From: Candidatus Cryptobacteroides faecihippi
GTDB lineage: Bacteria; Bacteroidota; Bacteroidia; Bacteroidales; UBA932
DNA length: 7,218 nt
Direction of reading: 5' to 3'
Assembly (NCBI GenBank): GCA_018066065.1
Contig: JAGHSC010000229.1
Span: forward strand, 1 to 7,218
Part shown: positions 5,917-7,218 of the stretch, piece after piece
Layout: each line of letters starts with the position of its first letter
How positions within the stretch are numbered: position 1 is the stretch's first letter
Notes under the pieces: model-generated
The model's input: only the letters and a program-made list of their open reading frames with translations
What the model was told of the DNA's origin: nothing
Database searches by the model: none
Position numbers and translations under genes: made by a program

Positions 5917-7218
5917 CTACCTCAGCTTGAGGAAGACCTCGATGGCCTGGTACTCGGCCATTCCGAGCTCGTCGTAGAGCTTTGCGGTGTTCTGGGTACG
6001 CTCCTCGGCTCTCTGCCAGAACTCGCGAGGGTCGTCGCCAGGGAATGGGACGATGTCCTTCTGGGAGAGGTGGCGGTAGATTGCGTGGCGCTTCTCGATC
6101 AGCTCGTCAGGGCTGAGAGGAACTGCCATGTCGACCCTTCCGAGCTCCCACTCCATCCATGCTCCACGGTAGAGCCAGATGGTGGTCTCTGCGAGCCATC
6201 CGTTGCCTTCCTCCTGGAGCTGCTCGATTGCCTCGAGGGCAGCCTCGGTGCAGACTCTGTGCGTTCCGTGAGGGTCGGCAAGGTCTCCTGCCATGTAGAT
6301 CTGGTCAGGCTTGATGTCGGAGATGAGCTTCTTGATGATGTCGATGTCGACCTGGGTGCGAGGGAGCTTGCTGACGCCGCCGGACTCGTAGAACGGCAGG
6401 TTGAGGAAGTGGACGTTGGTCTTGTCGTTGAGGCCGAAGCTTCTGTCCGCTCCGCGTGCCTCGCTGCGCCTGATGGCGGCCTTGATTGCGAGAAGCTCCT
6501 TAGGCTCAGGCTCTCCCGGCTTCTTTGAGTCGATGATTGCCTTGACCTCGTCGAAGCGGTCGCCGAAGCCGAGCTGGAAGGCTGCGTCCATGTGCTGGAG
6601 GACCACATCGTCGTGGACGGCGAGGTCTCCGGAAGTCTCGTAGGCCACGTGGACATCGTGCCCCTGGTGGACGAGACGGATGAATGTTCCACCCATCGAG
6701 ATCACGTCATCGTCGGGATGAGGCGAGAAGATGAGGACTTTCTTAGGGAATGGAGATGACTTCACAGGCCTTGTCGCGTCGTCTGCGTCAGGCTTTCCGC
6801 CAGGCCATCCGGTGATGGTGTGCTGGAGGTCGTTGAAGACATCGATGTTGATCTTGTCATAAGGACCGTAAAGCTCGAGGAGCTCTCCGAGGGAGTTCTC
6901 GAGGTAGTCCTGCTGCGTGAGCTTGAGGATAGGCTTGTGGACGGTCTGACAGAGCCAGACGACTGCCTTCCTGATGAACTTCGGGCTCCACTCGCATGGA
7001 CCGACGAGCCATGGTGCCACGACTCTTGCGAGGAGGGAAGCCGAGTTCTCCTCCGTGTAGAGGCTTATGTTGTCATGCTTCTGGAGATATGAAGCAGGGC
7101 ATGCTGGGTTGACCTCACCTTCGACGATTTCCTTGACTGCGCTGGCCTTGCTCTCGCCCCATGCCATGAGAATGATCCTCCTTGCGCTCATCATCGTGGA
7201 TATTCCCATCGTGATGGT
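5917..7218 (-). CDS. NagB-domain/LmbE-PIG-L fusion protein, C-terminal part (5' end outside the window)
   Basis: The frame is open to the right edge and three codons (T-I-T) precede the first visible Met at 7207-7209. That Met lies inside the NagB domain and is not the start. The visible 433 residues begin with the last part of a NagB-like fold (TITMGISTMMSAR, then MAWGESKA and VEGEVNPACPASYLQ). A helical linker follows (about 60-145). From about 155 comes an LmbE/PIG-L deacetylase-type domain with SPHPDDD (162-168 from that Met), the zinc-binding block, and DPHGTHRVC (312-320), the third ligand region. Such fusions of about 650-660 residues are common in Bacteroidota and usually annotated as glucosamine-6-phosphate deaminase. 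The LmbE domain suggests that N-deacetylation of an amino sugar may be coupled to deamination; this is inference. The canonical AHPDDE is PHPDDD here. The frame ends in TAG, 63 nt before nagB. Confidence 0.88.
   Translation of the reverse strand, partial: TITMGISTMMSARRIILMAWGESKASAVKEIVEGEVNPACPASYLQKHDNISLYTEENSASLLARVVAPWLVGPCEWSPKFIRKAVVWLCQTVHKPILKLTQQDYLENSLGELLELYGPYDKINIDVFNDLQHTITGWPGGKPDADDATRPVKSSPFPKKVLIFSPHPDDDVISMGGTFIRLVHQGHDVHVAYETSGDLAVHDDVVLQHMDAAFQLGFGDRFDEVKAIIDSKKPGEPEPKELLAIKAAIRRSEARGADRSFGLNDKTNVHFLNLPFYESGGVSKLPRTQVDIDIIKKLISDIKPDQIYMAGDLADPHGTHRVCTEAALEAIEQLQEEGNGWLAETTIWLYRGAWMEWELGRVDMAVPLSPDELIEKRHAIYRHLSQKDIVPFPGDDPREFWQRAEERTQNTAKLYDELGMAEYQAIEVFLKLR

Noticed and set aside
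5854..5919. Read-through of the TAG ending the NagB-LmbE gene would continue in frame for 21 codons straight into nagB.
   Set aside because: An open stretch of 21 codons arises by chance about a third of the time. The segment is AT-rich with unusual codons (ATA three times) and the fusion protein already ends where its family does.
7207..7209. Met at 7209 as the start of a 430-residue protein.
   Set aside because: The frame stays open to the edge, and the sequence around this Met is the interior of a NagB domain. The real start is outside the window.

Overview
The window looks like a piece of a Bacteroidota chromosome, most likely order Bacteroidales, with fairly high G+C. Three things point there. 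A perfect Bacteroidota-type promoter (TTTG, 19 bp, TAnnTTTG) lies at 4141-4171. The right-hand gene is the long NagB plus LmbE/PIG-L fusion typical of that phylum. The Leu and NagB proteins also read like Bacteroidales family members. A finer placement (for example an uncultured gut lineage) would be a guess. Every supported gene is on the minus strand, so transcription runs from right to left.

Right part (7218 to 4175): an amino-sugar cluster. It begins with the C-terminal two thirds of a NagB-LmbE fusion protein (5' end outside the window). Next comes a complete stand-alone glucosamine-6-phosphate deaminase (nagB). Last is a secreted alpha/beta-hydrolase esterase whose ATG overlaps the nagB stop as TAATG. 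I see no promoter or terminator between them, so they are probably co-transcribed.

Middle part (4174 to 3964): a compact regulatory leader. In transcription order it holds the promoter, a 16-residue leader peptide with five Leu codons, an antiterminator segment, and a 14-bp terminator hairpin with a U tract just before leuA. The halves of the hairpins are mutually exclusive by exact base pairing. This is the layout of classical ribosome-mediated attenuation, as in the enterobacterial leu operon. Two of the five Leu codons are CTA, a codon I did not find in frame in any structural gene of the window.

Left part (3963 to 1): leuA-leuC-leuD-leuB, tightly packed (gaps of 1, 4 and 30 nt), encoding leucine synthesis from 2-ketoisovalerate to 2-ketoisocaproate. 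leuB runs off the left edge. The leuC frame is full length but interrupted by one in-frame amber (TAG) codon at position 258. Nineteen codons later there is an ATG preceded by a perfect AAGGAGGT. leuC is therefore a point-mutated pseudogene, a naturally split enzyme made as two polypeptides, a readthrough case, or a sequencing error. The amber codon and the attenuator are the two items most worth following up.
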